64,000 nucleotides of DNA from an uncultured Bacteroidales bacterium. GTDB taxonomy: Bacteria; Bacteroidota; Bacteroidia; Bacteroidales; UBA11471. This document shows positions 10,430-21,528 of this stretch, one piece after another (position 1 is the first letter of the stretch; every line of letters starts with the position of its first letter). Below the pieces are notes generated by a model that did no database searches, was not told where the DNA came from, and saw nothing but the letters and a program-made list of their open reading frames with translations. Location of the stretch: contig CANQQA010000009.1 of the NCBI GenBank assembly GCA_947625885.1, positions 1 to 64,000 on the forward strand, in the 5' to 3' direction. The position numbers and the translations under genes were made by a program.

Positions 10430-12148
10430 CTACGGACGAATATCTTTTACTTGCAGTTGCAGCGCAACATTGCCTTTGTAATTGTTTTCTTCTATCGTAT
10501 AGCAAATATCGAAAGGCTTTCCTTTTTTTATAACGGCATAATGACCGGACATACCGAATGCGATGCCGCTACGCACCGCCCCCGTGCGCTTGTCGAAAAC
10601 GTCGAGTTTGAGGTGTTCCTGATTGTGCCCTACCGGTCGGGAGCCTTTGTCGCAGACGCCGCAGGTGGAAAATACGGGTTTGAGATTGCCCGGACCTACG
10701 GGGGCGAACTTCTTCAAATCGGCAAAAAATTCCGGTGTGATTTCGTCGAGGGGCAACTCCATGTCGATATCTATTTGCGGCACGGTCTGTTCTTGCAAAA
10801 TATTTTCCGCCACGTAGGCTTCGAATCGGGAAATGAACGTCTCTATATTCTCCTCTTTGAGCGACAAACCGGCGGCATAGGTGTGCCCGCCGAAGTTTTC
10901 GAGCAGGTCGCGGCACGACTCCACCGCTTTATATACGTCGAATCCCTGTACCGAACGGGCAGAGCCGGTCACCAATCCGTTGGAAAAGGTGAGCACGACG
11001 GAGGGGCGATAGTATAGCTCCGTGAGCCGCGAAGCAACGATGCCGATGATGCCCTTGTGCCACTCGGCGTTGTAAATGACAATGGATTTGCGCGCAGTAA
11101 AATCGGGCTGCTGTTCGAGTTCGTGACTCGCCTCTTCGGTAACTTTTTTATCGAGTTCTTTGCGGTCTTCGTTGTAGCGGTTGATGTCGCGGCTTTTCTC
11201 ACGGGCGACGGCAGCGTCTTTTGCGACCAGCAAATCCACCGCCTCTTTGCCCGACTGCATACGCCCCGACGCATTGATGCGGGGACCTATCTTGAAAACG
11301 ATGTCGCTGATGGTGATGTCTTTTCCGTGCAGCCCGCACACATTGATGATGCCTTGCAACCCGAGGCTCGGATTGGTATTGAGGCGTTTCAAGCCGTGAT
11401 AAGCGAGTATGCGGTTTTCGCCGGTAATGGGCACGATGTCGGAAGCGATGCTCACGGCAAGCAAATCGAGCAGGGGAAAGAGATGTTGCTCGATGTCGAT
11501 GCGGTTGTCGAGGGCAAATGCCTGCATGAATTTGAATCCCACTCCGCACCCCGACAGATGCTCGTAGGGATAGGTATCGTCGTCGCGCTTGGCATCGAGC
11601 ACTGCCACCGCCTGCGGCAGGCGCTCGTCGGGTACATGGTGGTCGCACACGATGAAGTCGATGCCTTTCTCTCGGGCATAGTCAATTTTTTCTACGGCTT
11701 TGATGCCGCAATCCAATGTTATGACCAACGTGAATCCGTTTTCGGCGGCATAGTCTATGCCTTTTACCGAAATGCCGTATCCCTCGTCGTAACGGTCGGG
11801 AATGTAGTAGTCGATGTTGGAGTAAAAATTGTTCAGAAACCGATATACCAATGCTACGGCAGTAGTGCCATCGACATCGTAATCACCGTAGATAAGGATT
11901 TTTTCTTTTGCGCCCATCGCTCGGTTGAGGCGGGCGACGGCTTTATCCATATCTTTCAACAAAAACGGGTCGTGGAGGTCTTCTAATCGGGGTCGGAAAA
12001 ATTTCTTAACTTGCTCTTCTGTTTTGATCCCCCGCTGCACAAGAAGCGTACATATGGCAGGGCTTATCGACAGGGCTTCTGCCAATCTCCTTGCTGTATG
12101 CTTTTCTTCTTCGGTAAGAGGGGACACATAGTTCCATTTGCTTACCAT
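10430..12148 (-). CDS. recJ: Single-stranded-DNA-specific exonuclease RecJ
   Basis: ILIYGDYDVDGTTAVAL, DHHVP, GRINASGRM-type motifs. Confidence 0.95.
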   Translation of the reverse strand: MVSKWNYVSPLTEEEKHTARRLAEALSISPAICTLLVQRGIKTEEQVKKFFRPRLEDLHDPFLLKDMDKAVARLNRAMGAKEKILIYGDYDVDGTTAVALVYRFLNNFYSNIDYYIPDRYDEGYGISVKGIDYAAENGFTLVITLDCGIKAVEKIDYAREKGIDFIVCDHHVPDERLPQAVAVLDAKRDDDTYPYEHLSGCGVGFKFMQAFALDNRIDIEQHLFPLLDLLAVSIASDIVPITGENRILAYHGLKRLNTNPSLGLQGIINVCGLHGKDITISDIVFKIGPRINASGRMQSGKEAVDLLVAKDAAVAREKSRDINRYNEDRKELDKKVTEEASHELEQQPDFTARKSIVIYNAEWHKGIIGIVASRLTELYYRPSVVLTFSNGLVTGSARSVQGFDVYKAVESCRDLLENFGGHTYAAGLSLKEENIETFISRFEAYVAENILQEQTVPQIDIDMELPLDEITPEFFADLKKFAPVGPGNLKPVFSTCGVCDKGSRPVGHNQEHLKLDVFDKRTGAVRSGIAFGMSGHYAVIKKGKPFDICYTIEENNYKGNVALQLQVKDIRP

Positions 12149-12447
12149 TTATATCTTTTTTTATTTTCATCGGAAACCGAAAGCGTGCAAAATGAAAGGA
12201 ACAAACCATCGTGTTACTCCTTCTTGTCGAAATGCACGCGACGCAAAAAAAGTTTTGCAGGTGTAAAGATAGGCATTCTTTCCCGAATAATATCCATGCC
12301 CGTTCATAAAAATGTAAAAAAGAAAATTCTTTCGCCTAAAAGTTTTTCTTATAAATAAAATTTAACGTATTAATTTATTTGATATACAAATAATAATCAA
12401 TTTTTATTTGTCCCATTTTTAAGAAAGAAAAAAAATTCGCAAGCGAT

Positions 12448-13473
12448 TCAACGGTCGAGACGCCGCAAGAGTTTTCCCGTCGGAGTTTCGGAGAGATGAA
12501 GGAGAAAAATGATTTCGCGCGGAAGGTAATAGGGATTTTCCAAAAGCTGCCGCAGACGGGTGCGAAGCGCGGCGATACGGCTCTCCACCCACTCCACGCC
12601 CTCGATTACAAGCACCAGCTTTTCGCCCAGACGGTCGTCGGGCAGCGAGGTAAAGAAAAATCGGGCGGGTATGCAGGAAGCCGCCTTTTCTTCCAAGACT
12701 TCGGGCTGAATCTTAATGCCGCCCGAGTTGATGATGCGGTCGTAACGCCCCGTCCAGCGAAAACGGGTGGCATCGGTAAGCTCCGCCATATCATTGGTTA
12801 CAAACCGTTTGCAGCGAAACTGCGGCGTGTTTATCACCAGACAGCCGCGTTCGTCGAGCGAAAATGTAACGTCGCCCAAAGCGTGAAAGTCGGGCGAAGC
12901 GCCGCCCAGCCGGCGCAACGCCACATGCGAAACAGTTTCGGTCATTCCGTAGGTGGCATAACAGGCGGTCGGCAGCGGCGACAATGCCGCTTCCAACTCC
13001 GGCGAAACAGGAGCCCCGCCGATGATAAGCCGGCGTATGGAAGCAAGGCGGGCGCGTCCGGCTTCGCTCTGCAAAAGGGTCTGCACCTGCATGGGCACCA
13101 TGGCGGCGAAGTCTATCGGCACGCCGGCGTGCTGCAACGGAGCCGATGCAGACGGTTCTACATAAAGACGTGCTCCCGATTCGAGGGTGCGCACCAGCAT
13201 CATTTTTCCGGCAATGTATTCGGGCGAAAGGCAAAGCAGCATCGTACTCTCCGCACCAAGTCCGAAGAATCGGCAGGTAAGCCGTGCCGACGCCCGCATA
13301 TCGTCTTTATAAAGATGTATCGCTTTCGGTGCACCGGTAGAGCCGGACGTGCGGGCTTCCACATAGTCGGCAGGCGAATGCCATTCCCGCAGAAAAGCAG
13401 CAACCGCAGCTCCTGCCGCGCGTTCGGCATCTTCAATAAATCGGCACTTTATATCATTGATAATTACTTCCAT
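12448..13473 (-). CDS. menE: o-succinylbenzoate--CoA ligase (AMP-binding enzyme)
   Basis: ARTSGSTGAPKAIHLYK AMP-binding motif, YATYGMTETVSHVA; follows menC with a 10-nt overlap. Confidence 0.85.
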   Translation of the reverse strand: MEVIINDIKCRFIEDAERAAGAAVAAFLREWHSPADYVEARTSGSTGAPKAIHLYKDDMRASARLTCRFFGLGAESTMLLCLSPEYIAGKMMLVRTLESGARLYVEPSASAPLQHAGVPIDFAAMVPMQVQTLLQSEAGRARLASIRRLIIGGAPVSPELEAALSPLPTACYATYGMTETVSHVALRRLGGASPDFHALGDVTFSLDERGCLVINTPQFRCKRFVTNDMAELTDATRFRWTGRYDRIINSGGIKIQPEVLEEKAASCIPARFFFTSLPDDRLGEKLVLVIEGVEWVESRIAALRTRLRQLLENPYYLPREIIFLLHLSETPTGKLLRRLDR

Positions 13474-14510
13474 ATTATTTTTGAAGTGTCCCAACTTTCG
13501 ACAGGGTCGTAAGATAATGTTTCCCCCTGCTGCCGCAAGGGTGAAGGTATGTTGTCGGTATAGAGGCGCCCCGTACCCAATCCTTGCGGCATTTCCGGAG
13601 AGAGGCTGCTCACCCACTGTGCAATGGCGTTAAGACCGATATTCGATTCCAACGCCGAAGTTACCCACCAGCCGATGCGGCGGGCAGCGGCGGCTTCTAT
13701 CCACGCAGCCGCGCCGCTGAATCCGCCCGTCAAAGCTGGTTTTAGTACGATGTACTGCGGACGTACGGCATCGAGCAGCGCCTCTTTTTCGGCGGGCGAC
13801 TCCACGCCTATCAACTCTTCATCGAGCGCAATGGGAACGGGCGTATCGCGGCAAAGCTCGGCGAGGGCTTGCCACTGCCCCGCGCGAATCGGCTGCTCGA
13901 CGGAGTGTATATCGTATCGGGCAAGGCGGTCGAGGTGTTTCCGCACATTGTCGGGCGTAAACGCACCGTTGGCATCGACCCGCAGTTCGACTTCACGCGA
14001 AGTGTATCGGGTGCGTATCTCCGCCAAGAGCTCCAACTCCGACCGAAAATCAATGGCGCCGATTTTCAGTTTGATGCAGTGGAATCCCGCCTGCAATTTT
14101 TCTTCGATACGGCGGTGCATGGTTTCTTTATCGCCCATCCATATCAAACCGTTGATGACGATACGTTCCTTTCCCTCGAAAAAAGGCGTAGGGAAAATGC
14201 GGCGCACACCGCCATGCCGCAAGTCGAGCAGCGCCGTCTCCACGCCGAAGCGAATCGAACTCCACCCCGATAGGTCGAGCGTATCTATCCGGTCGATGTC
14301 CGCGCACACCTCACGCAGCTTCTTTTCGTAGTCGGGGCGGTCGTCGGCGCTCAGCCCCCGAAACAGGGCGCATTCGCCTATGCCGCAGACGTCGGGTCGG
14401 TCGTCGTGCCACACCTTGATGAAATAGGTTTCCTTATGCGTAAGCACTCCGCGCGACGTTCCGGCAGGAAAGGCGAAGTGCAAATCGTAACGGGTGTATG
14501 CCGCTTTCAT
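13464..14510 (-). CDS. menC: o-succinylbenzoate synthase
   Basis: Enolase-superfamily motifs (CIKLKIGAIDF, ELRVDANGAF, ALDEELIG); men gene cluster context. Confidence 0.9.
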   Translation of the reverse strand: MKAAYTRYDLHFAFPAGTSRGVLTHKETYFIKVWHDDRPDVCGIGECALFRGLSADDRPDYEKKLREVCADIDRIDTLDLSGWSSIRFGVETALLDLRHGGVRRIFPTPFFEGKERIVINGLIWMGDKETMHRRIEEKLQAGFHCIKLKIGAIDFRSELELLAEIRTRYTSREVELRVDANGAFTPDNVRKHLDRLARYDIHSVEQPIRAGQWQALAELCRDTPVPIALDEELIGVESPAEKEALLDAVRPQYIVLKPALTGGFSGAAAWIEAAAARRIGWWVTSALESNIGLNAIAQWVSSLSPEMPQGLGTGRLYTDNIPSPLRQQGETLSYDPVESWDTSKIIWK

Positions 14511-14522
14511 GGCGTCGGCGGG

Positions 14523-15350
14523 CTAACCCGGAAACTTGGGAAATTTACTGAAATCGGGTTCGCGCTTTTCAAGGAAAGCATTCTTGCCCTCCTGCGCCTC
14601 GTCCATGAGATAGAACATGAGGGTGGCATCGCCTGCCAGCTCCATAAGTCCGTGCTGTCCGTCGAGTTCGGCGTTCAACGCCCGCTTTATCATGCGTATC
14701 GCCATAGGACTTCGACGCTGTATGGTCTTGCACCACTCCACTGTTTCGTCTTCGAGACGTTCGAGCGGAACGACTTTATTGACAAGCCCCATCGCCTCAG
14801 CTTCGTGCGCCGAGTACTGCCGGCAGAGAAACCATATCTCCCGCGCCTTTTTCTGTCCGACGCAGCGCGCCAGATACGAGGAACCGAAGCCGCCGTCGAA
14901 GCTCCCGACTTTGGGACCCGCCTGTCCGAAGCGGGCGTTTTCGGAAGCGATAGTCAGGTCGCACACCACGTGCAGCACATGTCCGCCGCCTATGGCGTAG
15001 CCATTGACCATAGCGATGACGGGCTTGGGCAGCGAACGTATCGCCTTGTGAAGGTCGAGCACGTTGAGACGCGGCACGCCGGCTTCGTCAAGGTAACCTC
15101 CCGCACCTTTCACCCGCTGGTCTCCGCCCGAACAAAACGCCTTGTCGCCGGCGCCCGTGAGCACGACCACGCTTATGTCCGCCCGTTCGCGGCAGACGGA
15201 CATGGCGTCGAGCATCTCGACGTTGGTCTGCGGTCGGAACGCATTATACACTTCCGGTCGGTTTATCGTAATTTTGGCGATGCCCTCGAACCACTCGAAC
15301 CGGATATCTTCATACTCCTTTATCGGAGTCCACTTCCGTGTTGCTGCCAT
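14523..15350 (-). CDS. menB: 1,4-dihydroxy-2-naphthoyl-CoA synthase
   Basis: Crotonase family; [53 protein letters not shown]. Confidence 0.95.
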   Translation of the reverse strand: MAATRKWTPIKEYEDIRFEWFEGIAKITINRPEVYNAFRPQTNVEMLDAMSVCRERADISVVVLTGAGDKAFCSGGDQRVKGAGGYLDEAGVPRLNVLDLHKAIRSLPKPVIAMVNGYAIGGGHVLHVVCDLTIASENARFGQAGPKVGSFDGGFGSSYLARCVGQKKAREIWFLCRQYSAHEAEAMGLVNKVVPLERLEDETVEWCKTIQRRSPMAIRMIKRALNAELDGQHGLMELAGDATLMFYLMDEAQEGKNAFLEKREPDFSKFPKFPG

Positions 15351-15745
15351 ATTCGTAAATTTATTTAGCGTTTGTCGGGAAAAATTCCAGTGGTTAAAGA
15401 TACGGTTTCTCCGCCGAATAATCGGTTTTCACACCGAAAAATATCTTCATCGCCGAAAAAAACGAATGCCGGATTCGCACCCGGCACCGTTTCACACACA
15501 TATTATTAAAACCCAAATCCTATTATGCTGTATGATTTTTTCCGTACAGTGCAAAGATAGGGCGGCTTCTGCGCACAGGCAATACCGAAATGTTGTGATT
15601 TATGCCCCGCCGACTCCCCATTATTGTGTAGAAAACCAAAAAAACTTCGAGCAAACGATAACAAAAACAAAATCTTTTCCGACGGGTGAAATTCGGAATT
15701 TCAGAATAAAAACAAGAATTTTGTAAAAAAAATCGGGATTATTTG

Positions 15746-15775
15746 TTGCATTTATCTGTTTTATGCGTATATTTG
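15746..15775 (+). promoter_or_regulatory. Promoter of the trp operon
   Basis: TTG (15746-15748), exactly 19-nt spacer, TATATTTG (15768-15775). Confidence 0.75.
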
Positions 15776-15795
15776 CAGCAGCAAAACAAAAGAAG

Positions 15796-15858
15796 ATGAC
15801 AACGAATACACAACATAACTTTTGGTGGTGGCGCTGCTTACAACGTAAAATGTCGTAA
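15796..15858 (+). CDS. trpL: trp operon leader peptide MTTNTQHNFWWWRCLQRKMS
   Basis: 20-codon ORF with three consecutive TGG codons between the trp promoter and the attenuator hairpin. Confidence 0.9.
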   Translation: MTTNTQHNFWWWRCLQRKMS

Positions 15859-15882
15859 GGAGAGACGCCGCGTATATACATA

Positions 15883-15923
15883 TCGAAAAGGCTTGTCGTT
15901 ACTTACGGCAAGCCTTTTTCGAT
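15883..15923 (+). terminator. trp attenuator terminator
   Basis: tcgaaaaggcttgtcgt-tactt-acggcaagcctttttcga hairpin with T5, upstream of trpB. Confidence 0.85.
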
Positions 15924-15960
15924 GAAATAACCTTGATATAAACATTAAAAACAAAATAAG

Positions 15961-17145
15961 ATGAAAACTTTTCACGTCGATGCCGACGGTTATTACGGAC
16001 ATTTCGGGGGCGCATACATTCCCGAAATTCTACACCGCTGCGTCGAAGAACTGCAAAAAGCCTACATAGAGGTACTCGAAAGCGAATCGTTCAAACGGGA
16101 ATACGACGAATTGCTGCGTAATTACGTGGGACGCCCCTCGCCTCTCTATTTGGCAAAACGACTGTCGGAGAAATACGGCTGCAAAATCTACTTGAAACGG
16201 GAAGACCTCAACCATACGGGCGCCCACAAAATCAACAACACGATAGGGCAAATACTGCTCGCCCGCCGCATGGGCAAAACCCGCATCATCGCCGAAACGG
16301 GAGCCGGTCAGCACGGCGTGGCTACGGCTACGGTGTGCGCCCTGATGAACATGGAATGCGTGGTGTATATGGGAAAAACCGACGTGGAACGGCAGCACAT
16401 CAACGTAGAGAAAATGCGTATGCTGGGAGCGGAAGTACGCCCCGTAACGTCGGGCAACATGACCCTCAAAGATGCGACCAACGAGGCGATACGCGACTGG
16501 TGCTGCCACCCTGCCGACACCTACTACATCATCGGCTCGACGGTGGGACCGCACCCCTATCCCGACATGGTAGCCCGTCTGCAATCGGTCATCAGCGAAG
16601 AGATACGCCGGCAGCTGCAAGAGCAGGAAGGCCGCGACTACCCCGACTATCTGATGGCTTGTGTGGGCGGCGGCAGTAACGCAGCGGGTACGATATACCA
16701 TTACGTCGATGACGAACGGGTGAAAATCGTGCTCGCCGAAGCCGGCGGTCTCGGCGTAGAGAGCGGCAAGTCGGCAGCGACGATACAACTGGGTCGCGAA
16801 GGCATCATACACGGTTCACGCACGTTGGTGATACAGGACGAAGACGGACAGATACAGGAGCCGTACTCCATTTCCGCCGGATTGGACTATCCGGGCATCG
16901 GTCCGATACACGCCAACCTCGCCCGCGAAAAACGGGCGGCGGTACTCGCCATCAACGACGACGAAGCACTGGAAGCTGCTTACGAGCTGACGCGCTTGGA
17001 GGGCATCATTCCCGCCCTCGAATCGGCTCACGCTTTGGGCGCCCTGCGCAAAATAGACTTCAAGCCCTCCGACGTGGTGGTACTCACCGTATCGGGACGC
17101 GGCGACAAAGACATCGAAACTTACCTGAAAAATATGCCACGATGA
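15961..17145 (+). CDS. trpB: Tryptophan synthase beta chain
   Basis: [40 protein letters not shown]. Confidence 0.98.
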   Translation: MKTFHVDADGYYGHFGGAYIPEILHRCVEELQKAYIEVLESESFKREYDELLRNYVGRPSPLYLAKRLSEKYGCKIYLKREDLNHTGAHKINNTIGQILLARRMGKTRIIAETGAGQHGVATATVCALMNMECVVYMGKTDVERQHINVEKMRMLGAEVRPVTSGNMTLKDATNEAIRDWCCHPADTYYIIGSTVGPHPYPDMVARLQSVISEEIRRQLQEQEGRDYPDYLMACVGGGSNAAGTIYHYVDDERVKIVLAEAGGLGVESGKSAATIQLGREGIIHGSRTLVIQDEDGQIQEPYSISAGLDYPGIGPIHANLAREKRAAVLAINDDEALEAAYELTRLEGIIPALESAHALGALRKIDFKPSDVVVLTVSGRGDKDIETYLKNMPR

Positions 17146-18542
17146 AAACATTCCGCTACAAAGCCCTGCACAAACTCCTGCTCGGCGACCTGCATACGCC
17201 GGTAGGCACTTATCTGAAAGTACGGGATTACTTTTCACAAAGCGCGCTGATGGAGAGTTCGGACTACCACGGCGGCGAAAACAACCGCTCGTTCATCGGG
17301 CTGCACCCGCTCGCTTCGGTAAGCATCGGACACGGCACGGCGACGCTGCGCTACCCCGACAACTCGACGACGGAACACGCCATCGCCGCCGACTACCGCT
17401 GCGAAGATGCCATTACCGAATTTCTGCAATCGTTCGAGGTCGAGGGCGAATACAAAAACTATTGCGGTCTCTACGGCTACACCTCGTTTAACGCGGTGCG
17501 CTACTTCGAGAACATTCCGGTAAAAGACAGCCGCGACCCGTTCAACGATGCCCCCGACATGCTCTACATTTTGTATAAATACATCATCGTATTCAACGAC
17601 TTCAAGCACGAAATGGTGTTAATAGAAATGGTGCCGGAAGAGGAAGAAAGCGGCATCGACTTCCTCGAAAAGGCGATAGCGAACCGGAATTTCACCTGCT
17701 ACGACTTCCACGCCGTAGGCAAGGCATACAGCACGCTCACCGACGAAGAACACAAAGCCAATATCCGGCGCGGCATCGCGCACTGCCTGCGGGGCGACGT
17801 GTTCCAAATCGTGCTGTCGCGGCGATTCGTGCAAGCCTATACGGGCGACGATTTCAAACTCTACCGCGCCCTGCGCAGTATCAATCCGTCGCCCTACCTT
17901 TTCTATTTCGACTTCGGCGGATTCCGCATCTTCGGCTCCTCGCCCGAGACGCACTGCCGCATCGAAAACGGTCGCGCCTACATCGACCCGATAGCCGGCA
18001 CGACCCGACGGACAGGCGACAACGAAAAAGACGCCGCACTGGCTGCCGCCCTGCTTGCCGACCCCAAAGAAAACGCCGAACACGTGATGCTCGTCGACCT
18101 TGCCCGTAACGACCTGAGCCGCAACTGCCACGACGTGAAAGTGGAATTTTACAAAGAGACGCAGTATTACAGCCACGTAATCCACCTCGTCAGCCGCGTC
18201 AGCGGACGGTTGAACGACGATGCCAACCCCATAAAGGCTTTCATCGACACTTTCCCCGCCGGCACCCTGTCGGGAGCGCCCAAAGTGCGGGCGATGCAGC
18301 TCATCAGCGAATACGAGCCGCACAATCGTGGCGCATACGGCGGGTGCATCGGATTCATCGGTCTGAACGGCAACCTCAACCAAGCCATCACCATACGCAC
18401 TTTCGTAAGCCGCAACAACGAATTGTGGTTCCAAGCCGGCGGCGGCATCGTAGCCCAAAGCAGCGAGGAATACGAATTGCAAGAGGTAAACAACAAACTC
18501 GGCGCCCTGCGCAAAGCCATCGACATAGCCGAACAACTCTAA
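17142..18542 (+). CDS. trpE: Anthranilate synthase component I
   Basis: Chorismate-binding domain ([41 protein letters not shown]); ATGA overlap with trpB. Confidence 0.97.
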   Translation: MKTFRYKALHKLLLGDLHTPVGTYLKVRDYFSQSALMESSDYHGGENNRSFIGLHPLASVSIGHGTATLRYPDNSTTEHAIAADYRCEDAITEFLQSFEVEGEYKNYCGLYGYTSFNAVRYFENIPVKDSRDPFNDAPDMLYILYKYIIVFNDFKHEMVLIEMVPEEEESGIDFLEKAIANRNFTCYDFHAVGKAYSTLTDEEHKANIRRGIAHCLRGDVFQIVLSRRFVQAYTGDDFKLYRALRSINPSPYLFYFDFGGFRIFGSSPETHCRIENGRAYIDPIAGTTRRTGDNEKDAALAAALLADPKENAEHVMLVDLARNDLSRNCHDVKVEFYKETQYYSHVIHLVSRVSGRLNDDANPIKAFIDTFPAGTLSGAPKVRAMQLISEYEPHNRGAYGGCIGFIGLNGNLNQAITIRTFVSRNNELWFQAGGGIVAQSSEEYELQEVNNKLGALRKAIDIAEQL

Positions 18543-18554
18543 TTGCACCCTATT

Positions 18555-19124
18555 ATGAAAATCACTATCATAGACAATTACGACTCGTTTACGTACAACC
18601 TCTTCCACATGGTAAGAGAAGCCGGTGCGGAAGTAACGGTAGTGCGCAACGACGCTTTCGACCTCGACGACCTCGAAGCCTGCGACAAAATCATACTCTC
18701 GCCCGGACCGGGCATTCCGTCGGAAGCCGGTCTGCTGCTCGACACGATACGCCGGTATGCCGGACGCAAACCCATACTCGGCGTGTGTCTCGGACATCAG
18801 GCGATAGGCGAAGTATTCGGCGGCAAACTCGTGAATCTGAGCCGCGTGTATCACGGCGTGCAAACGCCGATAAAACTGCTTGGCAACGACTATCTTTTCG
18901 AGGGTCTCGACAGCAGCATCGCCGTAGGTCGCTACCACTCGTGGGTGGTCGATGCCGACAGCCTGCCCGACTGTCTCGAAATCACCGCCCGCAGTGAAGA
19001 AGAGCTTGTCATGGCGCTGCGCCACAAGACGTTCGATATTCACGGCATACAGTTCCACCCCGAATCGGTATTGACACCGCAGGGAAAAATCATCATGGAA
19101 AACTTCTTAAAAGCAAACGTATGA
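18555..19124 (+). CDS. trpG: Anthranilate synthase component II (glutamine amidotransferase)
   Basis: IIDNYDSFTYNL, GVCLGHQAIGE, FHPESVLTPQG. Confidence 0.97.
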   Translation: MKITIIDNYDSFTYNLFHMVREAGAEVTVVRNDAFDLDDLEACDKIILSPGPGIPSEAGLLLDTIRRYAGRKPILGVCLGHQAIGEVFGGKLVNLSRVYHGVQTPIKLLGNDYLFEGLDSSIAVGRYHSWVVDADSLPDCLEITARSEEELVMALRHKTFDIHGIQFHPESVLTPQGKIIMENFLKANV

Positions 19125-20116
19125 AAAAGATTCTGACACGGCTTTTCAATCACGAAATACTCTCCCGACAAGAGGCGGAAAAAATCATGTCGGATATGAC
19201 GCGCGGCGTCTATAACGAAGTGCAAACAGCCTCGCTGCTCACCGTTTACAAAATGCGTTCCCCGTCGGTAGAGGAGCTTATCGGATTCCGCAACTCCCTG
19301 CTGGAAAGCCGTATACGCATAGATTTAAACGACTACAACGCTATCGACATCGTGGGGACGGGCGGCGACGGGAAAAACACGTTCAACATTTCGACCTGTG
19401 CCTGTTTCGTGGTGGCAGGTGCCGGCTACCGCGTGGCAAAACACGGCAACTACGGCGCCACCTCCGTGAGCGGTGCGAGCAACGTCATGGAACAGCACGG
19501 CGTGAAATTCACCAACGACGAAAGCCGGTTGCGCCGCTCGATTGAAGGGTGCGGTATGGCATACCTGCACGCCCCGCTTTTCAATCCGGCAATGAAGGCG
19601 GTCGCCCCCGTGCGCAAGGCGTTGCAGGTAAGCACGTTGTTCAATCTGCTGGGTCCATTGGTCAATCCGTCGCTGCCGGCAAACCAGCTGTTGGGCGTCG
19701 CCAATCTCGAACTGTTGCGCCTCTACGCCCAGACGTTCCAGACGTTAGGTTTGGAATTTGCCGTCGTAACCAGTTTAGACGGCTACGACGAAATATCGCT
19801 GACCGACTCGTTCAAAGTAATCATGAAGCATTACGAACGGATATACCGACCCGACGAACTGGGTTTGCCGCAGATACGGCAGGAAGAACTTTTCGGCGGC
19901 GACACGCCCGAAGAAGCCGCCCGCATTTTCGACAACGTACTGACGGGAAAAGCCACCGTCTCGCAGACGAACTGCGTACTCATAAACGCCGCTTTCGCCA
20001 TACAGATTTTGGAGCCGTCCAAGTCTATCGGCGAATGTTTGGAGACAGCCCGCGCATCGCTCGCCGGCGGAAAGGCTGCCGAGACACTGAAAAAATTCAT
20101 CGCTCTGAACAGTTGA
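19121..20116 (+). CDS. trpD: Anthranilate phosphoribosyltransferase
   Basis: DIVGTGGDGKNTFNIST, KHGNYGATSVSGASNVME; ATGA overlap with trpG. Confidence 0.97.
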   Translation: MKKILTRLFNHEILSRQEAEKIMSDMTRGVYNEVQTASLLTVYKMRSPSVEELIGFRNSLLESRIRIDLNDYNAIDIVGTGGDGKNTFNISTCACFVVAGAGYRVAKHGNYGATSVSGASNVMEQHGVKFTNDESRLRRSIEGCGMAYLHAPLFNPAMKAVAPVRKALQVSTLFNLLGPLVNPSLPANQLLGVANLELLRLYAQTFQTLGLEFAVVTSLDGYDEISLTDSFKVIMKHYERIYRPDELGLPQIRQEELFGGDTPEEAARIFDNVLTGKATVSQTNCVLINAAFAIQILEPSKSIGECLETARASLAGGKAAETLKKFIALNS

Positions 20117-20121
20117 ACACC

Positions 20122-20913
20122 ATGAAAGATATTTTAGACGAAATCATCGCCCGCAAACGGGAGGAAATCATGCAACAGAAACAGGCTGTAAGCATAGAGC
20201 TGTTACGCGAAAACGCCACGCAGAAAATGCAGGAACAGCGGAGTATGCGGGCGGCACTGACAGCATCGCCCTACGGCATCATTGCCGAATTCAAGCGCAA
20301 ATCGCCGTCGAAAGGGTGGATAAAAGAACTCGGTCGTGCCGACGAAATACCGCCTTCGTATGAAGCCAACGGTGCCGCCGCCCTCTCCATTCTCACCGAT
20401 ACGCCGTTTTTCGGCGGCTCGCTGCAAGACATCGCTGTCGCCCGTCCGCTTACGGGTCTGCCCGTACTGCGGAAAGATTTCATCATCGACGAATACCAGC
20501 TCTTTCAAGCCCGCATCGTGGGCGCCGACGCCGTGCTGCTTATCGCCGCCGCCCTGTCGCCGGAGGAGTGCCGGAAGTTGGCGGAAGAGGCGCACCGGCT
20601 CTGCCTCGAAGTGCTGCTGGAAATACATCGGGAAAGCGAACTCGACTACGTGAATGAGCATATCGACATGATAGGCGTGAACAACCGGAATTTAGGGAGC
20701 TTTCACACCGACGTGAAAAATTCGTTCCGGCTGGCAGAGAAGCTGCCTGCCGATTTTTTGAAAGTTTCGGAAAGCGGCATCTCCGACCCTGCGACGATAA
20801 AAGAGCTGCGGCAGGCGGGATTTCGCGGATTCCTCATCGGCGAGACTTTCATGAAAACCGAAAATCCGGGCGCGACGCTCCGTCAATTCATAAACGACCT
20901 GTCATGCTCGTAA
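20122..20913 (+). CDS. trpC: Indole-3-glycerol phosphate synthase
   Basis: IIAEFKRKSPSKGWI, LSILTDTPFFGGSLQDI, VSESGISDPA; true start inside ORF 19549..20913. Confidence 0.95.
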   Translation: MKDILDEIIARKREEIMQQKQAVSIELLRENATQKMQEQRSMRAALTASPYGIIAEFKRKSPSKGWIKELGRADEIPPSYEANGAAALSILTDTPFFGGSLQDIAVARPLTGLPVLRKDFIIDEYQLFQARIVGADAVLLIAAALSPEECRKLAEEAHRLCLEVLLEIHRESELDYVNEHIDMIGVNNRNLGSFHTDVKNSFRLAEKLPADFLKVSESGISDPATIKELRQAGFRGFLIGETFMKTENPGATLRQFINDLSCS

Positions 20914-21527
20914 AAGTGTGCGGTATGCGCGAGCCGGAAAACATTCGCGCCGCAGAGAAGTGCGACATCGACCTGATGGGTTTCATCTTCGCCCCGCGTT
21001 CGCCCCGCTGCGTAACGCAAATGCCGGCTTATCTGCCGGAAAAGGTGCGGCGCATCGGCGTGTTCGTCGATGCCGACAAAGCGACGATAGAACATCGCAT
21101 TGCCGACTACGGGCTGTACGGCGTGCAGCTGCACGGACACGAATCGCCCGAACTTTGCCACGCGCTGCACGCAAGCGGCGTGAAAGTCATCAAGGCATTC
21201 CAGATGCAAGACCGGACGTCGGCAGCGCAATGCCATGCCTACGAAAGCGTGTGCGACTGGTTTCTGTTCGACACGCCCTGCGCGACGGACGGCGGTTCGG
21301 GAAAAAAATTCGACTGGACGCTGTTGGAAAGCTATCGGGGCAGCACGCCGTTTCTGCTGAGCGGCGGTCTGTCGCCCGACTGTCTGACGGAGCTGCGCGG
21401 ATTTTCACACCCGCAATGGGCAGGCATCGACCTCAACAGCGGATTCGAAACCGCCCCCGCCCTAAAAGACATCGACAAACTGCGAAACTTCATAACCCTA
21501 TTCAGAAACGAAATAAAAAACAAATAA
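20904..21527 (+). CDS. trpF: Phosphoribosylanthranilate isomerase
   Basis: VKVCGMREPENI, LMGFIFAPRSPR, GVQLHGHE, DLNSGFE. Confidence 0.95.
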   Translation: MLVKVCGMREPENIRAAEKCDIDLMGFIFAPRSPRCVTQMPAYLPEKVRRIGVFVDADKATIEHRIADYGLYGVQLHGHESPELCHALHASGVKVIKAFQMQDRTSAAQCHAYESVCDWFLFDTPCATDGGSGKKFDWTLLESYRGSTPFLLSGGLSPDCLTELRGFSHPQWAGIDLNSGFETAPALKDIDKLRNFITLFRNEIKNK

Positions 21528-21528
21528 G

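Noticed and set aside
15621-15881. 86-aa minus-strand ORF over the trp leader
   Set aside because: Covers promoter and leader elements; no coding character, and the + strand leader explains the region better.
17619-19058. 479-aa minus-strand ORF
   Set aside because: Antisense to trpE/trpG.
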